DNA of 56,536 nt from an uncultured Lewinella sp. (GCA_913057725.1 CAJXOS010000023.1:1-56536); one strand, 5' to 3'. Positions 27,201 through 35,306 are shown, counted from the stretch's first letter. Notes: a model not told the origin generated them from the letters alone. Translations and numbers: made by a program.

Positions 27201-27816
27201 CTTTATGGGCGTAGCGGGTATTGATGCTCGCCACTACCTAAAGATTGACAAGCGTTCTATCCTTGCGTTCCGCTTGGCTGGTGCGGTATCCTTCGGTCAG
27301 GATCGTATTCTTTATTACCTAGGTGGTACAGATAACTGGTTGCTTCCAGAATTCAATACCAATATTCCGGGACCAACAGAAGAACCTGGATTCGTTGCTT
27401 TGGCGAATAACATGCGAGGATTCAACTTGAATATCCGTAATGGTAACTCCTATGTGCTAACCAATGTGGAGGCGCGTATTCCGCTGTTCAGATATTTCTC
27501 GGAACGGATTCGTTCGCCATTCTTCCGCAACTTCCAGTTGATCGGATTCTTTGATGCTGGTACCGCTTGGAGTGGACCAGATCCGTATGGAGATGAGAAT
27601 CCGCTCAACACGACAACCTTCCCAGAGAACCCAAGCGTCTTTACACCAGTATCTGCGCGGGTAGTGTACTTCCGAGATCCGCTTGTGTTTAGCTACGGTG
27701 TGGGAGCTCGCGTACTTCTATTTGGCTACATGGTACGTTTGGATTATGGCTGGGGCTACGAGACTAGAAGGGTGCAGGAGCCGAAGCTACATATCTCTTT
27801 GGGTATGGATTTTTAA
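24271..27816 (+). CDS. Large envelope protein: peptidase-MA-like domain, beta propeller and outer-membrane barrel
   Basis: Start at 24271 gives 1181 residues with a clean signal peptide (LLYFLLISALSFPLAAQ); an upstream ATG at 24253 is possible. About residues 20-190 resemble the peptidase MA-like domain (PDWFKEGLVAYI at 168-179), but the expected HExxH is replaced by REGVA (138-142), so it is probably not an active protease. About 280-560 carry PD40/TolB-type propeller repeats (MKISPDGQQVAYV, LAWNPSGQELAI). A Pro/Glu-rich linker follows, then about 760-1181 form strands of an outer-membrane barrel ending HISLGMDF. Role unknown; perhaps envelope assembly or surface binding. Confidence 0.75.
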   Translation: MRKLLYFLLISALSFPLAAQTSQVTFGKNRVQHHRDFDEWMKYESDNFVTYWYGEGRNIGQAVVQTAEQDFAFIQSILEHRINEKLQIIVYVDLTDLKQSNIGNDEAFTNVAGQTKIAGNKIFVYFNGDHNDLRRQIREGVASVYLEAMLFGSNLQEIVQNAVLLNLPDWFKEGLVAYIGDAWNTERDDELRRILNSGEYAGFEAMADAHPKLVGHAFWYYIAELYGTPTVSNLLYLTRINRSVESGFLYVLGTPYQITLNDWQNYFLKRYEIDGQNRNTPQGQEVVVKNKRELPITQMKISPDGQQVAYVLNEIGRYKVYLENLQTGERELIFKHGFRNAIQATDYNYPILAWNPSGQELAILYEHRDVPRLLRYNLLEDVEITEELSTEYHRVYSVEYVNPSTMVFSATVRGFSDIFLYYPATRQSQRITQDFWDDLDAMPVRVRDRTGIIFASNRTDTSMEPRRLDTILPLNTYDLFYYDLTNRPGELVRITDTPLANERKPLGVDTTYFAYLSDRSGFYNREIGFLEDYIDHYDQRITLNDGTEIVMHADSSLTKLDTTLIDTVEVFPVIKERAVVAAATNYDRNLMHQSLALRTGRLLEYFPAPGLAPGDMLLSSISTEPISAVNATIFQHAQASALLTEIEATSWDDVPSTVIQEDAPPAIAEDTSPAVETLPPPTEFQPDLPPAPAAVDSTEVIDIDNYLFQSEFSEQETFAEPEPEETQPAEVTVFGETGTFDPISQPVTTVREDTGPKVYRFRPGRITPYRTTFRTDFVTFNMDNDLLFEGLDSYAANPDGFNTQPLSLLLKANFKDLFEDYVVEGGMRLPTSFNGTEYFLIAHNRKRRLDRFYAVYRRNQRFSEEGESFVPWRRENNVVLGQYGVRYPLDIFQSLRATGTLRRDRVQYLATDQTALEDAPAPDRTQRVGIRMEYVFDNTLDLAMNLRQGTRLKVYNEYYKTFSASLDPRFSFDFERGFMGVAGIDARHYLKIDKRSILAFRLAGAVSFGQDRILYYLGGTDNWLLPEFNTNIPGPTEEPGFVALANNMRGFNLNIRNGNSYVLTNVEARIPLFRYFSERIRSPFFRNFQLIGFFDAGTAWSGPDPYGDENPLNTTTFPENPSVFTPVSARVVYFRDPLVFSYGVGARVLLFGYMVRLDYGWGYETRRVQEPKLHISLGMDF

Positions 27817-27945
27817 GATCGGATGCGAATCCTTTAGGGAGTTGAATATTCTTTCGACGAATTTTCATCCAACCCCTACACTTACTCAAAACGACTAGCG
27901 ACTTTTCCTCTGCCGGCCTAGGTTTGTTTCAAAACAAATACAGCC

Positions 27946-28089
27946 ATGCAGAAGAAAAGTCGCATCATTTTAATCTTCCCCATTTTGTTTGTTCTCATTT
28001 CGCTTCAAACGGCTTTCGCCTATTGGAACGGAGAAGATCGATTTCCGCCACGGGAGGTGGTGACTATCGTTGAAGACAGTCTTCAATAA
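27946..28089 (+). CDS. Small secreted peptide ORF
   Basis: A 47-codon frame beginning MQKKSRIILIFP, with a textbook signal peptide (basic start, hydrophobic core, cleavage near AFA) and a 22-residue acidic mature part beginning YWNGEDRF. A TAGGTTTG box at 27919-27926 fits the -7 consensus. It overlaps the 3' end of the convergent peptidase gene by 26 bp. Too short for comparison; it could be chance. Confidence 0.4.
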   Translation: MQKKSRIILIFPILFVLISLQTAFAYWNGEDRFPPREVVTIVEDSLQ

Positions 28090-29569
28090 AGCCTCCAACA
28101 TCTTCTTTAAACTTCACTAGAGATGGTTGATGAGTATACATCATATGGCCCGCCTCATAGTACTTCATGATGATATTGTCCTTGATGTGTGATGGTAAAC
28201 CCAAGTGGTCAATGGAATACTCTACGCCGTAAAACACAGTAGCTATATCATAGTAGCCATTGAGGATGAGCACTTTCATGTTAGGGTCGCGGGTAAGGGC
28301 ACGAGCCATGTCTGGGCCAGTGTTGATAGCAGCATTGGCATTCCAACGAACATTTCCTTGATGACTCCAATCCCACTTAAATCCTGGTCGACGACCCGCA
28401 GTGATGGTGTATTGTAAGTCTTTGCGTACACCTAGGTCGCGGTGCAAATAGTCTAGGAAAGAGGTGATGTAAGCAGGAGAGATCGCCAGACTTTGTGGGT
28501 CATAATCTGCTGTCTGTCCTAGAAGATCCTGGTTAATACCGGAATAACGAGAATCCAGGCGTCCTACGGTCTCGCCTTCATCGCGCAGCAATTCCTGGAA
28601 GAATTCGCCATTCGTTACTCGCAAATCTGCGCGTAGCCAGAACTCCTTACTTACTCCTGAGTACATCGATAGGCTTTCGGCGATTTGTTCCTTTTCTGAT
28701 TCTGCTAGTTGATCGCCTTGGAACAAGGCCGGGACGTACTCTTTTTCCGTAAAGGTTCTCACGTCGTCCAGAAACAATTCCAGGTCTCCATGGCGCGTGC
28801 GCGATTTCTTATGATACCAGGCAGTAGCAGCATAGGTTGGGAAGTGTACAATGTAAGGCAGATCATCATCTGGAGGGAAGAGCAGGGTACGTAGGTCAAA
28901 TACAGCACTAACCATGATCACCCCATTCATCGCAATTCCTTGCGATAGCAACCTATCCATGATACCAGCATTTCGGAAGGTGCCATAGCTTTCACCCAAT
29001 AGAAACTTAGGGGAGTTCATGCGGTCATTGGCAATGAGGTACTGCGTGATAAAGAGACTGATACTCCGAATGTCTTGATCCACTCCCCAAAAGTCTTCGA
29101 ATTTGGCTTTGCCAGTGGGTACACTTAAGCCAGTACCAACGGGGTCAATCATTACTAGATCCGCGACGTCCAAAATGGAGTAGTCGTTGTTGACGAGTTG
29201 GTAAGGAGAAGCCGGAGTGAAGTCCGGGTCATTTACCACAATGCGCTTCGGGCCTAGTACGCCCATATGCAACCAGAAAGAAGAAGAACCTGGCCCGCCA
29301 TTAAAAGCAAAGACGATCGGGCGATCTATGCCCCCATTCTTGTGGGTGTAACTGGTGAAACCGAACAATGCGATAGGATCGTTATTCTCATCGCGCAGTA
29401 GGGTAGTACCTGCTTTGGTGACCAGCGGAATCGTTTCTCCATTGATGGTTACGCTTTGTTCGGTAGTACTTACTTCTGGTTCCAGAACCACTGGTGGTTC
29501 CGCTTGGTCTTGCCCCATGACGGTGGTTAGAAGCCCTAAGGCAAGGCATAGGCAAAGGATGTTTTTCAT
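28064..29569 (-). CDS. Serine carboxypeptidase-like S10 family peptidase
   Basis: Start at 29569 gives 501 residues with a signal peptide (LCLALGLLTTVMGQ); the frame open to 29701 adds a non-signal stretch. The alpha/beta-hydrolase motifs are NGGPGSSSFW (oxyanion region, about 90-99), DPVGTGLS, GESYG with catalytic Ser194, Asp441 in NGYYDIAT and His475 or His480 in AGHMMYTH. The family removes C-terminal residues in the periplasm or outside the cell. Peptide nutrition is a plausible role. Monocistronic, overlapping the small ORF at 27946-28089. Confidence 0.88.
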   Translation of the reverse strand: MKNILCLCLALGLLTTVMGQDQAEPPVVLEPEVSTTEQSVTINGETIPLVTKAGTTLLRDENNDPIALFGFTSYTHKNGGIDRPIVFAFNGGPGSSSFWLHMGVLGPKRIVVNDPDFTPASPYQLVNNDYSILDVADLVMIDPVGTGLSVPTGKAKFEDFWGVDQDIRSISLFITQYLIANDRMNSPKFLLGESYGTFRNAGIMDRLLSQGIAMNGVIMVSAVFDLRTLLFPPDDDLPYIVHFPTYAATAWYHKKSRTRHGDLELFLDDVRTFTEKEYVPALFQGDQLAESEKEQIAESLSMYSGVSKEFWLRADLRVTNGEFFQELLRDEGETVGRLDSRYSGINQDLLGQTADYDPQSLAISPAYITSFLDYLHRDLGVRKDLQYTITAGRRPGFKWDWSHQGNVRWNANAAINTGPDMARALTRDPNMKVLILNGYYDIATVFYGVEYSIDHLGLPSHIKDNIIMKYYEAGHMMYTHQPSLVKFKEDVGGFIEDCLQR

Positions 29570-29642
29570 GACTAGTCTTTTTGTTTTTGAACGAATATAG
29601 ACGCAGCAAAGCGGTAAAATTCGGTAGCGGAAGATAAGGCAA

Positions 29643-29765
29643 ATGGACTTAGGAAAAGCAGATGTGCAGCCCTCTAGACGGTCTGAGCAACGTATACTCA
29701 AGATTTTGCAACGAATACTGGAGAAGGCTGGATTCGAGAGCTGGTTCGTGCTGATATTGGTGTAA
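29643..29765 (+). CDS. Possible 40-residue ORF in the divergent region
   Basis: A frame reading MDLGKADVQPSRRSEQRILK then a hydrophobic end (WFVLILV). It lies between the divergent peptidase and SH3 genes and ends 11 bp before the latter's start. It is amphipathic and basic, but no ribosome-binding site or promoter is clear, so it may be noise. Confidence 0.2.
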   Translation: MDLGKADVQPSRRSEQRILKILQRILEKAGFESWFVLILV

Positions 29766-29776
29766 AACCCACCAGT

Positions 29777-30757
29777 ATGAAACAGCTCAGAATCCTTGAA
29801 GTCGTGGTAGCACTATGTGGTTTGGTATTATTGCCTGCCTTAGTCTTCGCGCAAGACAATGTCATTGTCAATAACCAATACAAAGTCGTTTCTTTCAATG
29901 GTTTGAATATGCGGCAGAACCCTCACCCCGAATCGCTGATCTTGTCTGCCCTGCCCTTTGGTGCACAAGTGGAGTTGCTAGCATCAGAAGGCTTTGGCTC
30001 GTTGTCATTGCCAGCGCGTACCCTCTATTATGCCAACTTGCCGAGTACCGTGGAGTTTAAAGGAAGTTGGTGGAAGGTGAAATATCAGGAAAATGTGGGC
30101 TTTGTTTATAGTGGCTTCTTAGCACCTACAGTAGATTGGAACAAGGGCGCGAATTTTGAAGACATCAACACGGACTATCACCTACTTCTGCCTGGCTTTG
30201 GCTGTTTTAGTAATATTCCGAACGATAATCGTTTTACCTGGATGGGTTTGTACCATACCGGTGAAAATCAATATGAATTTCGAGTGGTTGATCCCCGGAT
30301 CTTTTACAACTATGAGGATGTCGGTTCGCAGAGTATTACGGTAGCCGACAACAGAGGGTTAATCTTAATTATTGGCAGCCGGGAGCGGTTTGATCAGCTA
30401 TCGTCTGGAGCGTTGCTCCATGAAACGTACCCCAAGGCGATCGAAAACACTCGAATGCCCAATCCTTTTCCACCTTCAATACAACAAGAGCGCACTAAGA
30501 CTGCTGTAGAACCTTGGAGGACTCGCTTATTTATACAGGAGGGTGAAAAGCGGCAAGTCTTGAATCCTCATGGTTCTCACATGGATACTGCTCGACGTGT
30601 GCTATGGAACGGTGATCTAGATGGTGATGAAAAAGACGACTATGTAGTACAGTACGGCGAGAAATGGAGCCATACGGTGCTGTACCTCAGCACTGCAGCT
30701 GAAGGGGACCAAATTGTCCGACCAGTAGCGGTATTTTATTCTGGGTATTGTTGTTGA
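29777..30757 (+). CDS. Secreted SH3b-domain protein
   Basis: A 326-residue protein with a signal peptide (VVALCGLVLLPALVFAQ). Residues about 38-120 are a bacterial SH3-like domain (FNGLNMRQNPHPES..., WWKVKYQENVGFVYSGFLAP), typical of cell-wall-targeting proteins. The C-terminal part has one FG-GAP-like calcium loop, NGDLDGDEKDDYVVQYG (about 280-296), and ends in two Cys. It probably acts in the periplasm or at the surface; function unknown. Convergent with prfA, with 1 bp between the genes. Confidence 0.8.
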   Translation: MKQLRILEVVVALCGLVLLPALVFAQDNVIVNNQYKVVSFNGLNMRQNPHPESLILSALPFGAQVELLASEGFGSLSLPARTLYYANLPSTVEFKGSWWKVKYQENVGFVYSGFLAPTVDWNKGANFEDINTDYHLLLPGFGCFSNIPNDNRFTWMGLYHTGENQYEFRVVDPRIFYNYEDVGSQSITVADNRGLILIIGSRERFDQLSSGALLHETYPKAIENTRMPNPFPPSIQQERTKTAVEPWRTRLFIQEGEKRQVLNPHGSHMDTARRVLWNGDLDGDEKDDYVVQYGEKWSHTVLYLSTAAEGDQIVRPVAVFYSGYCC

Positions 30758-30758
30758 C

Positions 30759-31820
30759 CTAGGTCATGCCCTCTTCCATCTTGGCAGTATTCTCAGCCAT
30801 CTGTAGGGCTTCGATGATACCACCAATTTGGCCTTCTACAATTTGATCCAGGTTGTAGAGCGTGAGGTTGATCCGGTGATCGGTTACCCGGTTCTGTGGG
30901 TAGTTATAAGTTCGGATCTTATCTGAACGGTCACCAGATCCTACAAGGCTACGGCGCTTTGAGGTCTGCTCAGCTTCGTGGGCTTTGCGTTGCTGCTCCT
31001 GAATGCGGCGCAACAACTGAGCCATAGCAATTTCCTTATTCTTGTGTTGCGAACGACCATCCTGGCTTTCTGAAACAATACCAGTAGGCAAGTGCGTAAT
31101 CCGGATTGCAGATTCTGTCTTGTTTACGTGCTGTCCACCCGCTCCACTTGAACGGAAGGTGTCGATCTTCAAGTCTGATTTCTTGATTTCAACATCTTCG
31201 ATTTCTAGTTTCGGCATTACCGCCACAGTAGCAGCTGAGGTATGTACGCGGCCTTGCGACTCCGTCTTTGGAACGCGCTGAACCCGGTGGGCACCCGATT
31301 CGAACTTCATGCGGCCAAAAACATCCTCACCCTTCACTTCTACAACCACCTTGTTGTAACCGCCAACACTTCCTTCGTTCTCGTATAGTACCTCCGCTTT
31401 CCATTTCATCTCATCGAAATAGCGGGAGTACATCCGCAGAAGGTCACCGGCAAAAATACTTGCTTCATCACCACCTGTACCAGAGCGGATCTCAATGATA
31501 ACATCGCGCTCGTCTTCAGGGTCGCGAGGGATGAGCATTACCTTGATCTCCTCTTCCATTTGCTCGCGCTGTGGCTTCAATTCATCCAGTTCCATGCTGG
31601 CCATTTCCTTCATCTCAGGATCGCGGAGCATTTCTTCGGCCGTTTCAATATTGCCGAGTAGGTCTTTATACGTCAAGTAAGCCTCAACAATGGGTTGTAG
31701 CTTCTTATATTCCTTATTGGTCTTCTGGAAACGATCCATGTCACTGATCACGCTAGGGTCAGCTAATTGTTCTTCCAAGTTGCGGAAGCGATCGTGGATC
31801 GCGGCTAATTTATCGAGCAT
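30759..31820 (-). CDS. prfA: Peptide chain release factor 1
   Basis: A 353-residue class I release factor. The GGQ motif (228-230, context SSGAGGQHVNKTESA) triggers peptidyl-tRNA hydrolysis, and PKT (184-186, context RVPKTESQGR) is the PxT motif reading UAA/UAG, which marks RF1 and not RF2. Length is normal for the family (about 355-360). The Gln of GGQ would be methylated by PrmC, whose gene is not in the window. Confidence 0.97.
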   Translation of the reverse strand: MLDKLAAIHDRFRNLEEQLADPSVISDMDRFQKTNKEYKKLQPIVEAYLTYKDLLGNIETAEEMLRDPEMKEMASMELDELKPQREQMEEEIKVMLIPRDPEDERDVIIEIRSGTGGDEASIFAGDLLRMYSRYFDEMKWKAEVLYENEGSVGGYNKVVVEVKGEDVFGRMKFESGAHRVQRVPKTESQGRVHTSAATVAVMPKLEIEDVEIKKSDLKIDTFRSSGAGGQHVNKTESAIRITHLPTGIVSESQDGRSQHKNKEIAMAQLLRRIQEQQRKAHEAEQTSKRRSLVGSGDRSDKIRTYNYPQNRVTDHRINLTLYNLDQIVEGQIGGIIEALQMAENTAKMEEGMT

Positions 31821-31992
31821 AAGAATGGGGAATTGGGGGGTAAATAATGATACAATACAAAGCTAGCTGCCGGCGGTACGGCAAGGTCGAGAAGAATAGC
31901 TAGTGAAACCAGAGTGCTGGAATAATCATTATTTACATTTTTGCGTGCGCAAAGGTAGCGAAAAGGAGGTTTTAGCGCAAGTTAGAATAGGA

Positions 31993-32838
31993 TTAGCCCA
32001 CAATCGATTCACAGACATAATCCGGGATGATTCCCGTTGAGCGTATCTGTATATCTGCATTCTGAGCTCTCGTGTTTCCGGATAGCACCAATACTGTATG
32101 TACCCCAAATTTATTCCCACCAAGAATATCGGTATGGAGGGTGTCACCTACCATTAAGATATCATCGCGATGGAAAGTTCCATGCTGATTGATATCCTCG
32201 AAGGCGTAGTTGAACATTTGGGTGTCAGGCTTACCGAAGTGAATGAACTTCCGGTTTAGAATACTCTCTACCAATTTAGCGATACCTCCTGTAGCAATTG
32301 ACACGTCGTTCTTTGCTACAGGATACAGCTTGTCACTATTAGCGACAATGGCAGGAATATTGCGCTTGCGCAGTAGGTTAACCGTGGTGTTGATGTCGCG
32401 GTTCCAATCGAAGCCTTCATCGTCCAGGAAGACCATAGCCGTGATGTCTTCACAATTGGCTAGATCTATTTCACTGACTGGAATGCTATTCAGATTTGCC
32501 GCCAGGATATAATGGGCTGCATTTTCGGTACCTAAATAGGCTACTTTACCAGACTTCACCTTTTGTTCCAAAAACAGCTTTGCCATCATACCTGAAGTGA
32601 TGATCTCTGAGGCAGGGATTTCAGTCAATCCTTGTTGGCCAAAACGCTTGGACTGCTGTTCGGGACTACGAGAGGCATCATTCGTCAATACGCGAATCGT
32701 TTTTCCTGCTTTGCGTAGTGCGCGTATGGTCTCCGATACACCAGGAATTAAGCCACGGTGGTTCTTTACTACCCCATAAGAATCGAGAAAGATAGCCCGG
32801 TAGTTTTGGGCAATGTCAAGAAAAGCCGATGTTTCCAA
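31993..32838 (-). CDS. HAD-superfamily subclass IIA hydrolase
   Basis: A 281-residue cytoplasmic protein of the NagD-like branch. Motif I is Asp19-Ser-Tyr21-Gly-Val: the usual second Asp (acid/base) is replaced by Tyr, as seen (Trp) in the DxWGV subgroup. Later motifs are present: LTNDAS (II), K225-region GKPDTQMF and MVGDTLHTDILGG (III/IV). The family dephosphorylates small phosphates; the substrate is unknown and activity might be weak given the motif. It ends 162 bp after the kinase-like gene starts downstream on the same strand. Confidence 0.87.
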   Translation of the reverse strand: METSAFLDIAQNYRAIFLDSYGVVKNHRGLIPGVSETIRALRKAGKTIRVLTNDASRSPEQQSKRFGQQGLTEIPASEIITSGMMAKLFLEQKVKSGKVAYLGTENAAHYILAANLNSIPVSEIDLANCEDITAMVFLDDEGFDWNRDINTTVNLLRKRNIPAIVANSDKLYPVAKNDVSIATGGIAKLVESILNRKFIHFGKPDTQMFNYAFEDINQHGTFHRDDILMVGDTLHTDILGGNKFGVHTVLVLSGNTRAQNADIQIRSTGIIPDYVCESIVG

Positions 32839-32915
32839 AACAAGAGTACTTTAATCAGGTCTGACAATCAAAACGCGAAGATAAAAGATTCTCATCTCCC
32901 ACACGCCCCCTGCTA

Positions 32916-32990
32916 GTTCGAGTCCCGCTTGTCCGCTTGTTCGAGTCCCGTTAGTTCGAGTCCCCCGACTCGAACACCCACCACTCGAAC
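32916..32990. repeat. Palindromic repeat cluster (GTTCGAGTCCC units)
   Basis: Three direct copies of GTTCGAGTCCC (32916-32926, 32939-32949, 32954-32964) and two inverted partial copies (GACTCGAAC 32967-32975, ACTCGAAC 32983-32990). Copies 3 and 4 make a perfect 9-bp hairpin with a CCCC loop. It lies between the HAD and kinase-like genes. Confidence 0.8.
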
Positions 32991-33000
32991 AGCCAAACCC

Positions 33001-34020
33001 CTACAAATCCAATGCCTTCAACAACTTCCCTACCTTAAACCGCTCATCAATAGTCTTAAAGTGATGCGTCAGTGCATCGTGCTGTAACTGTTCCGCAATG
33101 GCGGAGCGGAAGAAATAGTTACCCTCTCGAATCACGTAGTTTAAGAGGAAGAATCGATACGCCTCCTTAATGAATTCTACTTCAGGTCGAGTCAATGGAT
33201 ATATCGCGTGGTAAGCCTTGAGGAAATGGATGAACCGGTCCTCCATCATCGTCTCTACATTGTAAGTAAACACTGTACGATCACCTACATTTGATACGAT
33301 CCGGCTGATAAAATAGAAGTCTACGATTCGAGAGCTCATCCGAAACCAATCATAGTCCCAGCGCGAGTAGAACTTACCACTACCGTTCACGGAGAAGTTG
33401 CCAATATTCCAATCGACAAATACGGGGATCTTGTCAAACCCCCTGACATTGATGCGGTGGGTATTGTTTAAAAAGATCTCACACTGCTCTTTGATCTGGT
33501 CTTTGTACTTTGGGAATCGGTCGTCTACCTCCTCCAGGAGAAGGTTGATGTCGGTGGTCATGTTTTTCGAGGTATTTGGTAGGGTGTGTCTCACCAAATG
33601 ACAACTCTTATGGAAGCCCGCGAACTCTTTTGCCAGCTTTTCAATATGTGGCAAATCTAATCGTCGGGGGAGTTTCTTCTTGATCTTAATGGGGCGGAAA
33701 AAGACCACCCAGGCATCAATGATATCGTTTTGAAAACGGTGGAAAAATAGTTGATTGCCTTTCATTAGGGCACGTGACAAGAAGTTCTCGTAACGTACTG
33801 GTAGGTTATTCCCTAATACGTTGATAATCTGGTGATCCTCAACGAAGTTGTCGTAGGTGCCGAAGTAGGAGAGTTTAGCAATAATGTTATGACCATCCTC
33901 CAGGCGAATCTTATATACGTGGTTGGTAGAGACCATAGCGCTAATGTCGGAGATGCGCTTGATTGGGCGTGTACTGTCATATGCTAGCCAGGCGTAGCGA
34001 ATAATGGTTGGGAAATCCAT
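33001..34020 (-). CDS. Kinase-fold (APH/choline-kinase-like) protein
   Basis: A 339-residue cytoplasmic protein with the small-molecule kinase fold. Lys49 (NIIAKLSYFG) would bind ATP phosphates. The catalytic loop is FVDWNIGNFS: Asp203 and Asn208, with Trp in place of the usual His-Gly before Asp. The metal-binding loop is RWDYDW (Asp222/224). The last ~90 residues are helical. It may phosphorylate a sugar, amino sugar or alcohol; the substrate is not predictable. It lies directly upstream of the HAD phosphatase gene on the same strand. Confidence 0.7.
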   Translation of the reverse strand: MDFPTIIRYAWLAYDSTRPIKRISDISAMVSTNHVYKIRLEDGHNIIAKLSYFGTYDNFVEDHQIINVLGNNLPVRYENFLSRALMKGNQLFFHRFQNDIIDAWVVFFRPIKIKKKLPRRLDLPHIEKLAKEFAGFHKSCHLVRHTLPNTSKNMTTDINLLLEEVDDRFPKYKDQIKEQCEIFLNNTHRINVRGFDKIPVFVDWNIGNFSVNGSGKFYSRWDYDWFRMSSRIVDFYFISRIVSNVGDRTVFTYNVETMMEDRFIHFLKAYHAIYPLTRPEVEFIKEAYRFFLLNYVIREGNYFFRSAIAEQLQHDALTHHFKTIDERFKVGKLLKALDL

Positions 34021-34225
34021 GTGGTGCGTAGATAATTTGGTGCGAGTAAGATAAGCCTTTGTACGAAAAAACGATTTGCTTCGTTATGCATTTACACACT
34101 AGATTCAAAGGCGAAATTGCTCCCTTGCATTCCTGTATCAGAAGCTCGGCTAGCGATAGGTAATGCCGAATACTGCGCTAACTTTTATTCACAATCAGTG
34201 TTAACTCAAAAAAGCACAATTCATT

Positions 34226-34654
34226 ATGAAGTATTTGTTTTCGCTCTTGCTCTTGTGTGGCGCTCTCGTCAGTCTGTCCGCGCAATCCCCAATTGGAGTT
34301 TGGAAAACCATTGATGACAATTCTGGTCAAGCCAGATCTAAAGTGGAAATCTACGAGCAGAATGGTAAGCTCTACGGAAAAATTATTGACCTTCTACTTA
34401 AGCCTGATGATACGGTTTGTGATGCCTGTAAGGGCAAGCTAAAAGATCAGCCAGTGGTGGGTATGGTCATTATTGAAGACCTGTCTACCTATCGCGATTA
34501 TTGGAAGGATGGTACCATTCTCGATCCTGAGTCTGGTAGCACCTATGGATGCAGTATCTGGTTTGAGGATGGTAAGAGCGATGAACTCCAGGTTCGGGGT
34601 AAACATTGGACCGGACTTTACCGTACACAAACGTGGTATCGTAGTACCAAATAA
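34226..34654 (+). CDS. DUF2147 domain-containing protein
   Basis: A 142-residue exported protein with a signal peptide (LLLLCGALVSLSAQ). The rest matches DUF2147: SPIGVWKTIDDNSGQARSKV at the start, LYGKIIDLLLKPDDTVCDACKG (two Cys, perhaps a disulfide), and WKDGTILDPESG, ending in WYRSTK. The family forms a small beta barrel, usually in the periplasm, with no known ligand. The upstream 205 bp (34021-34225) contain a weak TAACTTTT box only. Confidence 0.88.
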   Translation: MKYLFSLLLLCGALVSLSAQSPIGVWKTIDDNSGQARSKVEIYEQNGKLYGKIIDLLLKPDDTVCDACKGKLKDQPVVGMVIIEDLSTYRDYWKDGTILDPESGSTYGCSIWFEDGKSDELQVRGKHWTGLYRTQTWYRSTK

Positions 34655-34775
34655 TAGGACTCTTTGGTAGGTGTATTGCTTGTGTGGTAATGACCTTTAA
34701 CAAAAAAATATGTACCAAACAAACAATAAGGCCTACCATTTCCTAGTTTACTTAATACATTTTTCAACGCCATAA

Positions 34776-35021
34776 ATGCCTTTCATGAAGCAAAACTTTA
34801 CACCTGAAGATTTAATCGCTTATCTGTATGCTGAAACCACCATTGCCCAGCGATTGGCTATCCAGGATGCGGTGCGTCGTGACCCGGTCCTGGCGCAAGA
34901 ATTGGAGCAACTAAAGAACGCTAAACGCCAGTTTCCTCGCGTGAAGTTCACTGCCCCTAAACGTAGCCTGCAGTCAATCCTAAATTATAGCCGCACTACG
35001 GCTCTAGAAGGACAATGCTAG
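34776..35021 (+). CDS. Small hypothetical cytoplasmic protein
   Basis: An 81-residue protein. The pattern NFTPEDLIAYLYAETTIAQRLAIQDAVRRDPVLAQELEQL resembles the N-terminal helices found in short Bacteroidota anti-sigma-like or regulatory proteins, but there is no zinc motif and no membrane helix. A second ATG at 34785 is possible. It is followed by a good terminator at 35055-35100, which supports a real transcript. Confidence 0.6.
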   Translation: MPFMKQNFTPEDLIAYLYAETTIAQRLAIQDAVRRDPVLAQELEQLKNAKRQFPRVKFTAPKRSLQSILNYSRTTALEGQC

Positions 35022-35054
35022 CACAAGCATAAGCTTAGTCGATTGGATCTATTT

Positions 35055-35100
35055 TCATCCCGAATTTCGGCAACTGCCGGAGTTCGGGATGACTGTTTTT
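35055..35100 (+). terminator. Rho-independent terminator
   Basis: Outer stem TCATCCCGAA (35055-35064) with TTCGGGATGA (35083-35092), inner stem CGGCA (35068-35072) with TGCCG (35075-35079), followed by CTGTTTTT. It ends the 34776 transcript. Confidence 0.7.
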
Positions 35101-35116
35101 AGCCCCCCGCACCCGA

Positions 35117-35288
35117 GCGTCCCCCGACGCGAGGTAAGTCATCTTAAATCCCGCACCTAAGCGTCCCCCGACGCGAGGTAATTTGAACCACCTAAGACAC
35201 CTAAGTGCACCTAAGCGTCCACGCTTGTAGGCGTCCCCCGACGCAAGGTTAGTCATCTTAAATCCCACTCCCAAGCGTCCCCCGACGC
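35117..35288. repeat. GC-rich palindromic repeat array (GCGTCCCCCGACGC x4)
   Basis: Four exact copies of GCGTCCCCCGACGC at 35117-35130, 35161-35174, 35231-35244 and 35275-35288 (spacing 44, 70, 44). Each can fold as GCGTC-CCCC-GACGC. Copies are followed by (G)AGG(T/A)AA and, for two of them, a shared tail AGTCATCTTAAATCCC. It fills most of the 381-bp gap 35022-35402, which holds no gene. Confidence 0.85.
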
Positions 35289-35306
35289 GAGGAAATGCAT
35301 CCTCAT

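Noticed and set aside
32916..32990. GTTCGAGTCC looks like the T-arm of a tRNA
   Set aside because: No acceptor stem, anticodon arm or D-arm can be formed around it, and the motif is repeated five times in both directions.
35117..35288. CRISPR array
   Set aside because: Only four repeats, spacers of 30 and 56 bp that share sequence, no cas genes.
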